NCBI GenBank assembly: GCA_021773975.1
Contig: JAJFJN010000016.1
Span: 1 to 32,023 of the forward strand
Reading direction: 5' to 3'
Source of the DNA: Gammaproteobacteria bacterium
Lineage (GTDB): Bacteria > Pseudomonadota > Gammaproteobacteria > Chromatiales > Chromatiaceae
Length of the DNA stretch: 32,023 nt
Shown here: positions 9,321 through 22,162 of the stretch, one piece after another
How the letters are laid out: each line of letters begins with the position of its first letter
Numbering within the stretch: the first letter of the stretch is position 1
Made by a program: the position numbers and the translations under genes
Notes under the pieces: model-generated
What the model was told of the DNA's origin: nothing
The model's input: the letters and a program-made list of their open reading frames with translations, nothing else
The model's database searches: none

Positions 9321-10505
9321 TTAATCTGCCTGGCGACGTAAAAAGGCTGGGATATCAAGATAAGCCATGTCCTTATCTTTCATAGGTTCCGCATAGGATT
9401 GAGCTGCTTTAGCCTCTTTTCGAATCACAGTAGGCTTATCCATATCAGCGTAATCCACTGACGTTGCCGCTGCTCTATCTTGGCTGACCAATTTAACTGC
9501 AACCCGCTCTGGCGCTATGGAGGCAGCTGGCTTTTGCTTTTGAGCTACAACCTCACCCAATCCGGTAGCCACAACAGTCACACGCATCTCATCCTTCATA
9601 TCAGGATCAATCACAGTGCCCACAACTACAGTGGCTTCATCACAGGCAAACTCTTTGATTGTATTGCCAACCTCTTCAAACTCACCAATCGATAAATCCA
9701 GGCCTGCCGTAATGTTTACCAGGATGCCTCGCGCACCCGATAGATTTACATCCTCTAGCAAGGGGCTGTTGATGGCCTCTTCTGCTGCATCACGCGCACG
9801 GGTCTCACCACTAGCAACGCCAGACCCCATCATTGCCACACCCATCTCTGACATCACAGTGCGTACATCAGCAAAATCCACATTGATCAAGCCAGGGCGT
9901 GTAATCAACTCTGCGATACCCTGTACAGCGCCAAGCAGTACATCATTAGCCGCCTTAAAAGCATTCAGCAGAGACATCTCCTTGCCCAGCACTGCAAGCA
10001 GCTTCTCATTTGGAATGGTAATCAGTGAATCTACAATCTTGGACAGCTCCTCTATCCCTTCAGCTGCTACCATTTGGCGTTTTGCACCTTCAAATCGGAA
10101 CGGTTTGGTCACAACGGCTACAGTGAGAATTCCCAGCTCTTTTGCTACCTCTGCCACAATCGGTGCTGCACCAGTACCCGTTCCACCACCCATACCTGCG
10201 GTAATAAACACCATATCAGCCCCTTCAAGCGCTTCAAGAATGCGGTCCCGATCTTCCAAGGCTGCTTGATGGCCAATATGTGGATTGGCACCTGCACCCA
10301 ACCCTTTTGTGATATTGGAACCCAGCTGTAGTACCGTTCTGACCTCACTGTTTTTCAGTGCCTGCGCATCCGTATTGGCACAGATAAAATCCACGCCTTC
10401 AATGTTGGCATCAAGCATGTGATTAACTGCATTACCACCGCCACCACCAACACCAATGACTTTGATCACTGCATTTTGGCTATATGCATCCATCAATTCA
10501 AACAT
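9321..10505 (-). CDS. ftsZ: Cell division GTPase FtsZ
   Basis: FtsZ polymerises into the Z ring that organises septation. With the start at 10505 the protein has 394 residues and begins MFELMDAY, as in relatives. The tubulin signature GGGTGTGA is at residues 106-113, with the N-terminal [12 protein letters not shown] nucleotide-binding loop before it. The end, [13 protein letters not shown], is the conserved tail that binds FtsA and ZipA; a variable linker precedes it. The reading frame is open for 39 more codons upstream, overlapping the end of ftsA, but the strong GAGGAG site 8 bases before 10505 and the family N-terminus decide the start. It is the last dcw gene, 77 bases after ftsA. Confidence 0.98.
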   Translation of the reverse strand: MFELMDAYSQNAVIKVIGVGGGGGNAVNHMLDANIEGVDFICANTDAQALKNSEVRTVLQLGSNITKGLGAGANPHIGHQAALEDRDRILEALEGADMVFITAGMGGGTGTGAAPIVAEVAKELGILTVAVVTKPFRFEGAKRQMVAAEGIEELSKIVDSLITIPNEKLLAVLGKEMSLLNAFKAANDVLLGAVQGIAELITRPGLINVDFADVRTVMSEMGVAMMGSGVASGETRARDAAEEAINSPLLEDVNLSGARGILVNITAGLDLSIGEFEEVGNTIKEFACDEATVVVGTVIDPDMKDEMRVTVVATGLGEVVAQKQKPAASIAPERVAVKLVSQDRAAATSVDYADMDKPTVIRKEAKAAQSYAEPMKDKDMAYLDIPAFLRRQAD

Positions 10506-10513
10506 AACCCGCT

Positions 10514-10519
10514 CTCCTC
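10514..10519 (-). promoter_or_regulatory. Ribosome binding site that sets the ftsZ start
   Basis: GAGGAG on the - strand lies 8 bases before the ATG at 10505. Just upstream, a perfect 5-bp hairpin (GCACA/TGTGC) sits in the leader between ftsA and ftsZ. The site supports the 394-residue FtsZ over the longer open frame. Confidence 0.8.
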
Positions 10520-10582
10520 TGCACACATCATGTGCTGTATTCTGTAGAAATAATTCGTTATCGAAGTTACCAAAATTCTCAA

Positions 10583-11817
10583 TCAAAAATTGCCCTGAAA
10601 CCAGCTTTTCATCCGTGCCCAAACTGACTTCACACTGCCGCTTCGTGAAAATTCCATGCCCCCTTTAGTATGATGACTTCGCCCAAATAACAACAAACCA
10701 ACTCCTGTGGCATAAATTGGATTCCGCACCACATCTGCCAACCCAGTGACATACTGCGGCACACCCAAACGCACGGGCATGTGAAAAACCTCCTCCGCCA
10801 ACTCAATCAACCCCTCCATTTTTGAACTACCACCGGTAAGTACCACACCTCCGGCAATCAAATTCTCAAATCCACTGCGCCGCAATTCAGCCTGTATCAA
10901 AAGCAACAACTCTTCATATCGAGGCTCAACCACCTCAGCCAATGTTTGGCGCGAAAGTCGCCGCGCTGGCCTATTACCTATGCTTGGCACTTCAATGGTT
11001 TCATTATCAGAAGCCAATTGAGTCAAAGCACAGGCATATTTAATTTTGATATCTTCTGCGTGTTGGGTCGGCGTACGCAGTGCCACCGCAATATCATTTG
11101 TCACCTGATCACCCGCTATCGGTATCACTGCGGTATGTCGAATGGCTCCCTCAGTAAAGATGGCAATATCTGTCGTGCCACCACCAATATCCACCAAACA
11201 GACACCCAGCTCTTTCTCATCTTCACTCAGCACCGCATTGGCGGAACTCAGCTGCTCCAAAATCAGATCATCCACTTCCAGCCCGCAACGGCGCACACAC
11301 TTAACAATATTCTGCGCTGCACTCACTGCTCCGGTCACCATATGCACTCGAGCCTCCAGTCTCACCCCAGACATCCCTATTGGCTCCCGAATACCATCCT
11401 GATCATCAATGACAAACTCCTGTGGCAAGATGTGCAGAATCTTCTGATCTGCAGGAATTGCCACCGCCCTTGCCGCATCAATCACCCGATCCAAATCACT
11501 ATGAGTGACCTCTTGATCCTTAATTCCAACAACACCTTGTGAATTCAAACTACGAATATGACTACCTGCAATCCCAGCAAAGACTGACTGAATCTCACAG
11601 CCTGCCATCAGTTCAGCTTCTTCAACCGCCCGCTGTATGGATTGAACGGTAGATTCAATATTGACCACCACTCCCTTCTTTAAACCGCGGGAGGGATGTG
11701 AGCCAATACCGATAATTTCAATCTCACCATCTGCCTTGATCTCTCCAACAATAGCCACCACCTTGGAGGTGCCAATATCCAGACCAACAATGAGATTCAT
11801 TTCACTTTTTTTACTCA

Positions 11818-11818
<1 letters not shown>
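10583..11818 (-). CDS. ftsA: Cell division protein FtsA
   Basis: FtsA is the actin-fold ATPase that anchors FtsZ to the inner membrane and helps recruit later division proteins. The 411 residues include the phosphate 1 loop [10 protein letters not shown] at the start, the second loop [13 protein letters not shown], and the adenosine region [14 protein letters not shown]. The C-terminus ([13 protein letters not shown]) fits the amphipathic membrane-targeting helix with aromatic and basic residues typical of FtsA. Its ATG overlaps the ftsQ stop by one base (TAATG), so translation is probably coupled; a second ATG six codons in is a possible alternative. FtsZ follows after 77 bases. Confidence 0.98.
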
Positions 11819-14476
<2,658 letters not shown>

Positions 14477-14597
14477 CTACCATTTTTGGAAGCCTCTTTT
14501 TTCTGGCTGGTTTTTGGCGCTGCTTTTTTGAGTGCAGACCAAGTTGCCATAAGCGACTCGCCACAGCCCATATGCAACTGTCGTATGCTGGATTGGC

Positions 14598-16034
14598 TCA
14601 TTGAGAATCTCCTGTAAGGCTTATCTCAGCCGCCAGCTTGGCAGCTATGCCACCGATATCCCCCGCTCCAAGCGTGAGTACGATATCCCCATCCTGTAAT
14701 ACACCGGGCAAAACTGCGGACAACTCCGCAAGAGGATCAACAAACACGGGATCAACCTGACCTCGCGCCCGCAATGCCCGGATCAATGAGCGGGTATCTG
14801 CACCAGGAATGGGCTCCTCTCCAGCCGCATAAACCTCTGTCAGCAGCAACACATCCGACTTCGACAACACCTGTACAAAATCCTCAAACTGCTCCTGGGT
14901 TCGGGTATAGCGATGCGGCTGAAATGCCACTACCAACCGCCGCTCTGGCCAACCTGCCCGCACTGCTTCTATGGTGGCATCCACTTCCCGTGGGTGGTGC
15001 GCATAATCATCAACCAGCATCACCTCTCCAGCAGCCGTCTGGCAATTACCCATTACCTGAAAACGCCGTCCAATACCCTCAAAACCCTTCAATCCACGCT
15101 GAATTGCAGCATCGTCAACCTTCAGTTCACGCGCCACTGTTATTGCCGCCAAGGCATTCAACATATTATGTTTGCCTGGCATATTCAGGGTGATATCCAA
15201 TTGTGGATAACCCGCTTGGTGCACCTTAAAAAAGGTCTTTAATCCTTCCTGTCGAATATCACTGGCACGCACATCAGCTTCTGCTGCCGTGCCATAGGTA
15301 CGCATAGGGCGCGCTATCTCTGGCAGCAGCCCGCGTACCTCATCATCATCAATGCAGAGTACCGCCAAGCCATAAAATGGAAGGTGATGTAAAAACTCAA
15401 TAAAGGTACTGCGAAGGCGGCTGAAATCACCACCATAGGTTGTCATATGGTCAGCATCCACATTGGTCACAACCGCCAGCATAGGCTGCAGGTAGAGAAA
15501 AGAGGCATCGCTCTCATCTGCCTCTGCTACCAGATAATCGCCCTCACCCAAACGGGCATTGCTGCCTGCGCTATTCAACCTGCCACCAATAACAAAGGTT
15601 GGATCCAATTCACCCTCTGCCAACAGACTTGAGACCAGGCTAGTGGTGGTTGTCTTGCCATGCGTACCTGCCACCGCAATGCCAAATCGAAACCGCATCA
15701 GCTCCGCCAACATCTCTGCCCGTGGCACTACTGGGATACGTTGTACCCGTGCTGCAGCCACCTCTGGGTTATTCTCTTTCACAGCACTAGAGATCACCAC
15801 CGCATCACAACCCACCACATTTCTTGAGCGATGCCCAATCACAATCTTTGCGCCCAGCTCTGCCAGTCGCTGTGTTGCTGGCCCCTCACGCACATCAGAA
15901 CCTGTTATCTGAAAATTCAGGTTAAGTAGAACCTCGGCAATGCCGCTCATGCCCACGCCACCAATACCCACAAAATGGATCCGTTTTACCCGGCTCATCA
16001 ACTCTGCTGGTCGCCTACTGGTTGGCATATTCAT
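14598..16034 (-). CDS. murC: UDP-N-acetylmuramate--L-alanine ligase MurC
   Basis: MurC adds L-alanine to UDP-MurNAc, the first amino acid of the stem peptide. The 478 residues show the N-terminal UDP-binding glycine loop [17 protein letters not shown], the ATP-binding GTHGKTTTT (residues 123-131), the central [10 protein letters not shown] and [14 protein letters not shown] segments, and the C-terminal [11 protein letters not shown] motif, all typical of MurC rather than Mpl. Its ATG overlaps the murG stop by four bases. An alternative internal start ([13 protein letters not shown], residue 13) exists. Downstream the stop is overlapped by the ATG of a small ORF before murB. Confidence 0.98.
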   Translation of the reverse strand: MNMPTSRRPAELMSRVKRIHFVGIGGVGMSGIAEVLLNLNFQITGSDVREGPATQRLAELGAKIVIGHRSRNVVGCDAVVISSAVKENNPEVAAARVQRIPVVPRAEMLAELMRFRFGIAVAGTHGKTTTTSLVSSLLAEGELDPTFVIGGRLNSAGSNARLGEGDYLVAEADESDASFLYLQPMLAVVTNVDADHMTTYGGDFSRLRSTFIEFLHHLPFYGLAVLCIDDDEVRGLLPEIARPMRTYGTAAEADVRASDIRQEGLKTFFKVHQAGYPQLDITLNMPGKHNMLNALAAITVARELKVDDAAIQRGLKGFEGIGRRFQVMGNCQTAAGEVMLVDDYAHHPREVDATIEAVRAGWPERRLVVAFQPHRYTRTQEQFEDFVQVLSKSDVLLLTEVYAAGEEPIPGADTRSLIRALRARGQVDPVFVDPLAELSAVLPGVLQDGDIVLTLGAGDIGGIAAKLAAEISLTGDSQ

Positions 16035-17110
16035 GGATTACAGACCTCCTGACAGATATCAGCCACACATCGTGTTGATTCTGGTTGTGCCAAAGCACGT
16101 GCATTTTCAGCCATCCGCAGTAGCTGGGCAGGATCACCCAGCAACTCATTTAGGCAGGCTGCCAAGCTATCTGCATCCAACTCAGATTGGGGTAACAACC
16201 TTGCTGCTCCCTGGTCACACAAAAAAGCAGCATTACGCGTTTGATGGTCATCTACAGCATAAGGAAAAGGAACCAACACCGCGGCCACACCCGCTGCTGT
16301 CAATTCAGAAACTGTCAACGCACCCGCACGACAGATAACCAAGTCAGCCCAACCATAAGCCTCTGCCATATCTGTAACAAAGGGCTGCACATTTGCTTCT
16401 ACGCCAGCGGACAAATAAGTCGCCCGTGCCGCTTCGTCCTTATCCCGACCTGCCTGGTGCCGTACCAGTGGACGTAAATTCGGTTCAATCTGTGCCAAAG
16501 CATATGGCACTGTTTCATTCAATACTTGAGCACCCAGGGAGCCACCCAAAACCAGCAGTCTCAACGAACCTTCACGATTAGCTACACGCTCAGCTGGCGC
16601 TGGGAGTGCTGCAATTTCAGCACGCACCGGATTACCCACAACCTGCGCTTTCCGCTCTGCTCCAAAGCTGCCTGGAAAGGCTTCCAGCACCCGATTGGCA
16701 ATACGTGACAACCATTGATTGGTCATACCTGGAATCGCATTCTGCTCGTGAATAATCAGTGGAATACCCATTAAACGAGCCATCACACCACCTGGACCAC
16801 TAACAAAACCGCCCATACCCAATACCACATGAGGCCGTCTGCGAATCAGCACGGCCAATGCCTGTGACAGGGCCAATACCAATTTAAAAGGGGCCACTAA
16901 CAAACGCTTCATGCCTGTGCCACGCACCCCCTGTACATTTATCCACTCCATAGAAAAACCAGACTCCGGCACCACCCGTGCCTCAAAGCTGTTACGGGTT
17001 CCAAGCCAAAATACATCCATGCCACGAGCACGCAGATCCTCAGCCACAGCCAATGCAGGGAAAACATGGCCACCTGTTCCACCGGCCATAATCATCACGC
17101 GTTCGCCCAT
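16031..17110 (-). CDS. murG: Lipid II synthase MurG (GlcNAc transferase)
   Basis: MurG transfers GlcNAc from UDP-GlcNAc to lipid I on the inner face of the membrane, giving lipid II. The 359 residues contain the N-terminal glycine loop [17 protein letters not shown], the [15 protein letters not shown] motif, the second glycine loop [14 protein letters not shown], and [15 protein letters not shown] with [12 protein letters not shown] for the UDP-GlcNAc site. The start at 17110 overlaps the end of ftsW by 16 bases and is supported by GGAG 8 bases upstream. A later ATG at 17095 would form a TGATG junction but lacks such a site. The stop overlaps the murC ATG (ATGA). Confidence 0.98.
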   Translation of the reverse strand: MGERVMIMAGGTGGHVFPALAVAEDLRARGMDVFWLGTRNSFEARVVPESGFSMEWINVQGVRGTGMKRLLVAPFKLVLALSQALAVLIRRRPHVVLGMGGFVSGPGGVMARLMGIPLIIHEQNAIPGMTNQWLSRIANRVLEAFPGSFGAERKAQVVGNPVRAEIAALPAPAERVANREGSLRLLVLGGSLGAQVLNETVPYALAQIEPNLRPLVRHQAGRDKDEAARATYLSAGVEANVQPFVTDMAEAYGWADLVICRAGALTVSELTAAGVAAVLVPFPYAVDDHQTRNAAFLCDQGAARLLPQSELDADSLAACLNELLGDPAQLLRMAENARALAQPESTRCVADICQEVCNP

Positions 17111-18288
17111 TTCACCTGCTCCAATTTATGTGCAGGGGCATCCTGCCGTGTTTCGTAATCAATGCGTGCCAGCATTCCTATGACGATACAAGCCACAATA
17201 ATGCTGTTGCCTCCGTAGCTCATCAGCGGCAAAGTCAAGCCCTTGGTGGGTAACAGACCGATATTGACACCAATATTGATGAAGGCCTGCATACCAATCC
17301 ACAGGCCAAAACCATAGGCCACATAGGCTGAAAAACGACGATCAATGGCCTCTGCTGCTGCACCCACTCGAAAGGCACGCCAGACAATCAGACTAAACAG
17401 GGCAATCACCACCAGCGTTCCTAGCAGGCCAAACTCTTCACCAACCACTGCCATGAGAAAATCCGTATGTGCCTCTGGCAGATAGAACTGTTTCTGAATA
17501 CCGTTACCCAATCCCACGCCAAACCACTCACCTCGTCCAAACGCAATCAGTGCTTGAGCCAACTGGTAGCCACTGTTATTAACATCAGCCCAAGGATCAA
17601 GAAAACCCGTAACACGTTGCAGTCGATAGGGTGACCAGATCACTAATCCGACCAGTGCCGTTCCTGCCAACGCCATCAACACCATAAATTGTGAGAGCGC
17701 TACACCCCCCAGAAAAAGCATACCCATCGCCGTTGCCAACAGCACAGCGGTTGTACCAAAATCAGGTTGGAGCATGATGAGCGTAGCGGCCATAATCAAC
17801 AGAATCATCGGTTTAACAAAACCCCAGATACTGTGAGCCACCTCAAGCTGCCGTCGAACCAGATAGCCTGCAATATAGACCACCAAAAACAGCTTCATAA
17901 ATTCAGAGCTTTGAATATTAAATGACCCTATTGGAATCCAGCGAACTGCTCCATTGGCCTCACGACCAATACCCGGAATCAGCACCGCAACCAGCAACAA
18001 CAGGCCAACAAAATAGAGCGCGGTTCCAGCACGTTCCCACTGAGCTGTTGAGGTCTGCGAAATAACCAAGGCCCCCAACAAGCCCAGACCCACTGCAATA
18101 CCGTGACGAGTGAGGTGATAAAAAGGATTTCCTACCAGCCGATCACCTACATGCAGGGAAGCTGAGGCCACCATAATCACCCCAAAGCCCAACAGCGCAA
18201 CAGCAGCACAGATCAACCAGTAATCAAGTTCTGGCAACACAAACCGCGGATGGTCTCTCAGGATTTCTGAGTGAGTTGCTTCACTCAT
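17095..18288 (-). CDS. ftsW: Septal peptidoglycan glycosyltransferase FtsW (SEDS family)
   Basis: FtsW polymerises lipid II at the septum together with the transpeptidase FtsI, encoded upstream in the same cluster. The 397-residue protein has about ten hydrophobic segments spread over its length, as expected for SEDS proteins. Characteristic stretches are NIQSSEFMKLFLVVYIAGYL, MLQPDFGTTAVL, the periplasmic loop GLGNGIQKQFYLPEAHTDF with the conserved EAHTDFLMAVVGEE segment, and LPLMSYGGNS near the end. Its position between murD and murG identifies it as FtsW rather than RodA. The ATG overlaps the murD stop by four bases, and its end overlaps the murG start. Confidence 0.97.
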   Translation of the reverse strand: MSEATHSEILRDHPRFVLPELDYWLICAAVALLGFGVIMVASASLHVGDRLVGNPFYHLTRHGIAVGLGLLGALVISQTSTAQWERAGTALYFVGLLLLVAVLIPGIGREANGAVRWIPIGSFNIQSSEFMKLFLVVYIAGYLVRRQLEVAHSIWGFVKPMILLIMAATLIMLQPDFGTTAVLLATAMGMLFLGGVALSQFMVLMALAGTALVGLVIWSPYRLQRVTGFLDPWADVNNSGYQLAQALIAFGRGEWFGVGLGNGIQKQFYLPEAHTDFLMAVVGEEFGLLGTLVVIALFSLIVWRAFRVGAAAEAIDRRFSAYVAYGFGLWIGMQAFINIGVNIGLLPTKGLTLPLMSYGGNSIIVACIVIGMLARIDYETRQDAPAHKLEQVKWANA

Positions 18289-19673
18289 GCCATCAACCTC
18301 TGTACGGCTTCAATAAAACAGTCACCCCGATGCTCAAAGCCACGAAACATATCAAAACTGGCACAGGCAGGAGAGAGCAGGACACAGTCGCCAGACTTAG
18401 CCAGCTCATTGGCATATATAACAGCAGCGTCCATATCAACTGCTCTGGTCACTGGCACAGCATCACCCAATGCCTCTTCTATCAGTGCAGCATCACGGCC
18501 AATCAGCACAACAGCTCGCACTGTCTGTTTAACCACTTCAGCTAATTCTGAGAAATCAGCACTCTTACTCTCACCACCCGCAATCAGCACCATACTATTA
18601 ACACTGCCTTTCATCCCTTCCAGCGCAGCAATACAGGCTCCCACATTAGTTGCCTTAGAGTCGTTGTACCAACGTACTCCCGCAAGTTCTGCAATAAATT
18701 GAGTGCGGTGAGGTAACCCATGAAAAGAACATAGCGTCTCAAGCATGGCAGGCATCGGTAGTTCCAAGGCTGCTCCCATTGCCAATGCTGCCAGCGCATT
18801 AGCCAAATTGTGCTGACCTGGCAGTTGCAATTCACTAGCAGGTAGTAGCGCCTGCTGGCCTTGGCAGAGCCACATATCACCCTCTTGTAAACGCACACCA
18901 AATACATTGGAGTTAGCGGGCTCTTGCAGCGTAAAAAAGAGATCACCTGCCTGCGGCTGACCGCACATTGCCATCACCTTAGAATCATCCTGATTAAATA
19001 CGCGAATTTCAGCCCCTTTATAGAGCGTGCTTTTAGTCTCTGAATAACCCTCAATGCCATCATAGCGATCCAGATGGTCGGCTGACACATTCAGCACCAC
19101 GGCAACCTTGGGTTTTAGTGAGTAAGTGGTTTCAAGCTGAAAACTTGATAACTCAAGGATGTACAACTCATTCTTACTTGAGAGTAGATCCAAAGCAGGC
19201 AGGCCAATATTACCTCCTACCGCAGTCTCTTTTCCTGCATGACGAGCCATCTCACCAAGCAGCGTTGTTACTGTGCTTTTACCGTTTGAACCAGTAATAG
19301 CAACTACAGGTGCAGCCACCTCTCGCGCAAACAGTTCAATATCACCCAACACCTCAACACCACGCTTAGATGCAGCTTGAATCTGCGGCTCCAGTATCGA
19401 TACCCCTGGGCTTACCACTAGCCGCTCAGCTGTAGCAAAGACCCGCGGATCAAAACCTCCCGTAACAACCGACACGCCAAACATCTCTTCTTGTAGTTCA
19501 GGCAAGCCAGGCGGATTTGACCGGCTATCAATAATCACAACAGGAACATTTCGCTCTTGCAGGTAGCGGGCACAGGAGAGCCCCGTCAGTCCCAACCCTA
19601 CAATCAAGGTTCGAGGGCTCTCTGCTCCCATTTGCGATGCATGCTTTCCCATCTCTATCGCGGCTCTGCTCAT
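18285..19673 (-). CDS. murD: UDP-N-acetylmuramoylalanine--D-glutamate ligase MurD
   Basis: MurD adds D-glutamate to UDP-MurNAc-L-Ala. Landmarks are the N-terminal IVGLGLTGLSCARYL, the ATP-binding ITGSNGKSTVTTL (P-loop at 128-134), the LNVSADHLDRY motif and RTQFIAELAGVRWYNDSKATN in the C-terminal half. As drawn it has 462 residues. The N-terminal tail is longer than in E. coli, and in-frame ATGs at 19652 and 19631 exist; the last gives an N-terminus aligned with the E. coli enzyme. None has a clear ribosome binding site. It follows mraY after a 34-base gap, the largest break between mraZ and murC, and ends in an ATGA overlap with ftsW. Confidence 0.96.
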   Translation of the reverse strand: MSRAAIEMGKHASQMGAESPRTLIVGLGLTGLSCARYLQERNVPVVIIDSRSNPPGLPELQEEMFGVSVVTGGFDPRVFATAERLVVSPGVSILEPQIQAASKRGVEVLGDIELFAREVAAPVVAITGSNGKSTVTTLLGEMARHAGKETAVGGNIGLPALDLLSSKNELYILELSSFQLETTYSLKPKVAVVLNVSADHLDRYDGIEGYSETKSTLYKGAEIRVFNQDDSKVMAMCGQPQAGDLFFTLQEPANSNVFGVRLQEGDMWLCQGQQALLPASELQLPGQHNLANALAALAMGAALELPMPAMLETLCSFHGLPHRTQFIAELAGVRWYNDSKATNVGACIAALEGMKGSVNSMVLIAGGESKSADFSELAEVVKQTVRAVVLIGRDAALIEEALGDAVPVTRAVDMDAAVIYANELAKSGDCVLLSPACASFDMFRGFEHRGDCFIEAVQRLMA

Positions 19674-19707
19674 GTCAATTTATATTTCATCATTAGGATT
19701 TATAAAA

Positions 19708-20793
19708 TCAACGTATCTTCAGGCTGGCAAGCCCAATCAAAACAAGGATGACAGTGATGATCCAAAACCGAACAATAATGCGCGGTTCGGGCCATCCCTT
19801 CAGTTCATAGTGGTGATGCAGCGGAGCCATACGAAAGATGCGCCGCCCCGTTAGTTTGAAAGAGGCCACCTGCAAAATCACAGATATAGTCTCCACCACA
19901 AATACACCACCCATAATCAGTAACACCAACTCCTGGCGAACAATCACCGCCAACAGCCCCAAGGCCGCTCCCAATGCAAGCGCACCCACATCGCCCATAA
20001 ATACCTGAGCCGGATAGGCGTTAAACCATAGGAAGCCCAATCCAGCCCCTACCAAGGCCCCACAAAAAACAACCGCCTCACCCACTCCAGGCAGATACGG
20101 AACCATTAAATAATTGGAAAAAGAGGCATGGCCAGAGACATAAACAAAGATACCCAAGGCACCAGAAACCAAGACCGTGGGCATAATGGCCAACCCATCC
20201 AAACCATCCGTCAGGTTAACTGCATTACTCGTACCTACAATCACAAAATAGCCCAGCACCACAAACCCAAAGAAGCCGAGATCTATAATGATATCTTTAT
20301 AAAAGGGGATGATAAGCTGGGTCTCTGCTGGTAGCGACGAGGTTGCATAAAGGAAGCAGACAGCACCAAATCCAGCAATAGATTGCCATAGATACTTTTG
20401 CCGAGCAGGTAGCCCAACGGAGTTTTTCAGCACTAATTTTTTGTAGTCATCAACAAAACCAATGGCACCAAATAGCAGTGTCACAATCATCAATACCCAG
20501 ACATAGCGGTTAGCCAGGTCTGACCATAGAAAGGTACTCACAACTACAGCCACCAACAGCAAAGCACCGCCCATCGTTGGCGTGCCCGCTTTAGAAAGAT
20601 GACTCTCTGGCCCATCATCTCGAATGCTCTGTCCAATTTGATGAAAACTTAGACGACGAATCATTATCGGCCCCACAACAAAGGAGATAATCAACGCGGT
20701 CAATACACCCAAAATTGCACGCAGGGTCAGATACTGAAAGACATTAAAGCCACTGTGATACTGGGTTAGGTAATCAGCAAGATAGACTAGCAT
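19708..20793 (-). CDS. mraY: Phospho-N-acetylmuramoyl-pentapeptide transferase MraY
   Basis: MraY attaches phospho-MurNAc-pentapeptide to undecaprenyl phosphate, forming lipid I on the inner face of the membrane. The 361-residue protein has about ten membrane segments. Active-site stretches are FVDDYKKL with the paired Asp, [17 protein letters not shown], and [33 protein letters not shown] near the end is the conserved HHH loop. It starts one base after the murF stop and is probably translated together with it. The substrate is the MurF product encoded just upstream and the product goes to MurG. Confidence 0.98.
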   Translation of the reverse strand: MLVYLADYLTQYHSGFNVFQYLTLRAILGVLTALIISFVVGPIMIRRLSFHQIGQSIRDDGPESHLSKAGTPTMGGALLLVAVVVSTFLWSDLANRYVWVLMIVTLLFGAIGFVDDYKKLVLKNSVGLPARQKYLWQSIAGFGAVCFLYATSSLPAETQLIIPFYKDIIIDLGFFGFVVLGYFVIVGTSNAVNLTDGLDGLAIMPTVLVSGALGIFVYVSGHASFSNYLMVPYLPGVGEAVVFCGALVGAGLGFLWFNAYPAQVFMGDVGALALGAALGLLAVIVRQELVLLIMGGVFVVETISVILQVASFKLTGRRIFRMAPLHHHYELKGWPEPRIIVRFWIITVILVLIGLASLKIR

Positions 20794-20794
20794 T

Positions 20795-22162
20795 TCAGTC
20801 TCCAGTCCCCTCTACCAATGCATTGACCACCAACTCCATGCGAGCACTACGAGAGCCTTTTACCAGTACCGTATCGCCTTCAATTAACACTTCATTCAGA
20901 GCGCAGATCATCGAGTCATGATCCTGAAATAGTTTTGCACCTTCTCCAAAACCCGCAGCCGTAGCGCTCGATAGCTCACCCAGGCAATAGAGATTTTCAA
21001 TCCCCGCTTCGCGGACTTGCTGGCCCAGCATTTCATGTAGCTGCACAGCATCCTGGCCTAATTCAGCCAAGTCACCCAATATCAAAAAGCGCCGCCCTGG
21101 TGCCGTAGCCAATACCGCAATAGCCGCTGCTACAGAGTCAGGGTTGGCGTTATAGCTATCATCAATAATGCGAACTTCACCCTTGCCAATACGTGGCTGC
21201 AAGCGCCCGGGTACTGGTTGAAGCGTCATCAAACCCTCACGAATCTGTTGCAAGCTGATACCCATTAACTGGGTTGTTGCAATAGCGGCCAATGCATTCA
21301 TCCGGTTATGACGGCCTGCCAGTGGCAGATCAATCTCTACTTCACCCAGCGGGGCTTTTACAGGGAAACGCGTAATAAAACCTGATTCATTCCAGTGTGT
21401 TTCAATTGCGGCTTTAGGGCTGCTGACATCTGCCTCAGCCTGTAGCCCAAAGGTGCAAATAGCGCTCTCTGCGGCAAGTTCACGCCAGAGGTCTGCCCAC
21501 GAGTCATCCGCATTAAATACAAAAACCCCATCCTCAGCTAAGCCTGAGATAATCTCCGCCTTTGCCCTGGCCACACCTTCCAATGAACCAAAACCTTCCA
21601 GATGGGCACTGCCTGCATTGTTCAGCAAGGCTATGTTTGGTTGGGCAATGTCACTCAGATATTTGATCTCACCTGGATGATTAGCCCCCAGCTCAACTAC
21701 CGCATAGGCTTCGTCCTGTAGCCGCAACAGCGTCAACGGTAGCCCAATGTCATTATTCAAATTGCCAAGGGTAGCCAATGTCCGACCCTGCTGAGAGAGA
21801 ATAGCCGCAATCATCTCCTTTACGGTGGTCTTGCCATTACTCCCTGTTACTGCCACCACTTGAGTGCGACTGGCCTGTCGCCAGTGTGCAGCCAATTCAC
21901 CCAAACCCAACCGGGTATCAGCCACCTGTAGCTGAGGCAGGTTACTCTCTACCTGACGACTCACCATGGCAGCGGCAGCACCTTCTGCCTGCGCCTGATT
22001 GAGATGCGCATGGCCATCAAAATTTGGGCCTTGTAGCGCAATAAATAGATCTCCTTTTGCAAGGGTACGACTATCGGTACTAACCGATGCAAAAGAGACA
22101 TCCGCTCCCACAACATGCCCGTTGAGCAGTTTTGCAGTATCAGTAAGTGAGAAAGAGATCAA
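20795..22162 (-). CDS. murF: UDP-MurNAc-tripeptide:D-Ala-D-Ala ligase MurF
   Basis: MurF adds the D-Ala-D-Ala dipeptide made by Ddl, completing the UDP-MurNAc-pentapeptide in the cytoplasm. The 455 residues include the N-terminal substrate domain ([14 protein letters not shown]), the ATP-binding [15 protein letters not shown] (P-loop 107-113), [13 protein letters not shown], and the C-terminal [12 protein letters not shown] and LGDLAELG motifs, all typical of MurF. Its ATG overlaps the murE stop by four bases, and mraY follows with a single base between. Length and order match the standard dcw cluster. Confidence 0.98.
   Translation of the reverse strand: MISFSLTDTAKLLNGHVVGADVSFASVSTDSRTLAKGDLFIALQGPNFDGHAHLNQAQAEGAAAAMVSRQVESNLPQLQVADTRLGLGELAAHWRQASRTQVVAVTGSNGKTTVKEMIAAILSQQGRTLATLGNLNNDIGLPLTLLRLQDEAYAVVELGANHPGEIKYLSDIAQPNIALLNNAGSAHLEGFGSLEGVARAKAEIISGLAEDGVFVFNADDSWADLWRELAAESAICTFGLQAEADVSSPKAAIETHWNESGFITRFPVKAPLGEVEIDLPLAGRHNRMNALAAIATTQLMGISLQQIREGLMTLQPVPGRLQPRIGKGEVRIIDDSYNANPDSVAAAIAVLATAPGRRFLILGDLAELGQDAVQLHEMLGQQVREAGIENLYCLGELSSATAAGFGEGAKLFQDHDSMICALNEVLIEGDTVLVKGSRSARMELVVNALVEGTGD

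Noticed and set aside
9616-10269. 217-codon ORF on the + strand
   Set aside because: It is antisense to ftsZ, has low-complexity Ser/Ala/Pro-rich composition and no recognisable motif; a shadow of the ftsZ codon pattern.
10506-10622. Longer FtsZ starting at 10622
   Set aside because: The extra 39 residues are not part of FtsZ in relatives, overlap ftsA, and a strong ribosome binding site favours 10505.
10946-11542. 198-codon ORF on the + strand
   Set aside because: Antisense to ftsA, which is complete and conserved; no family motifs in the ORF.
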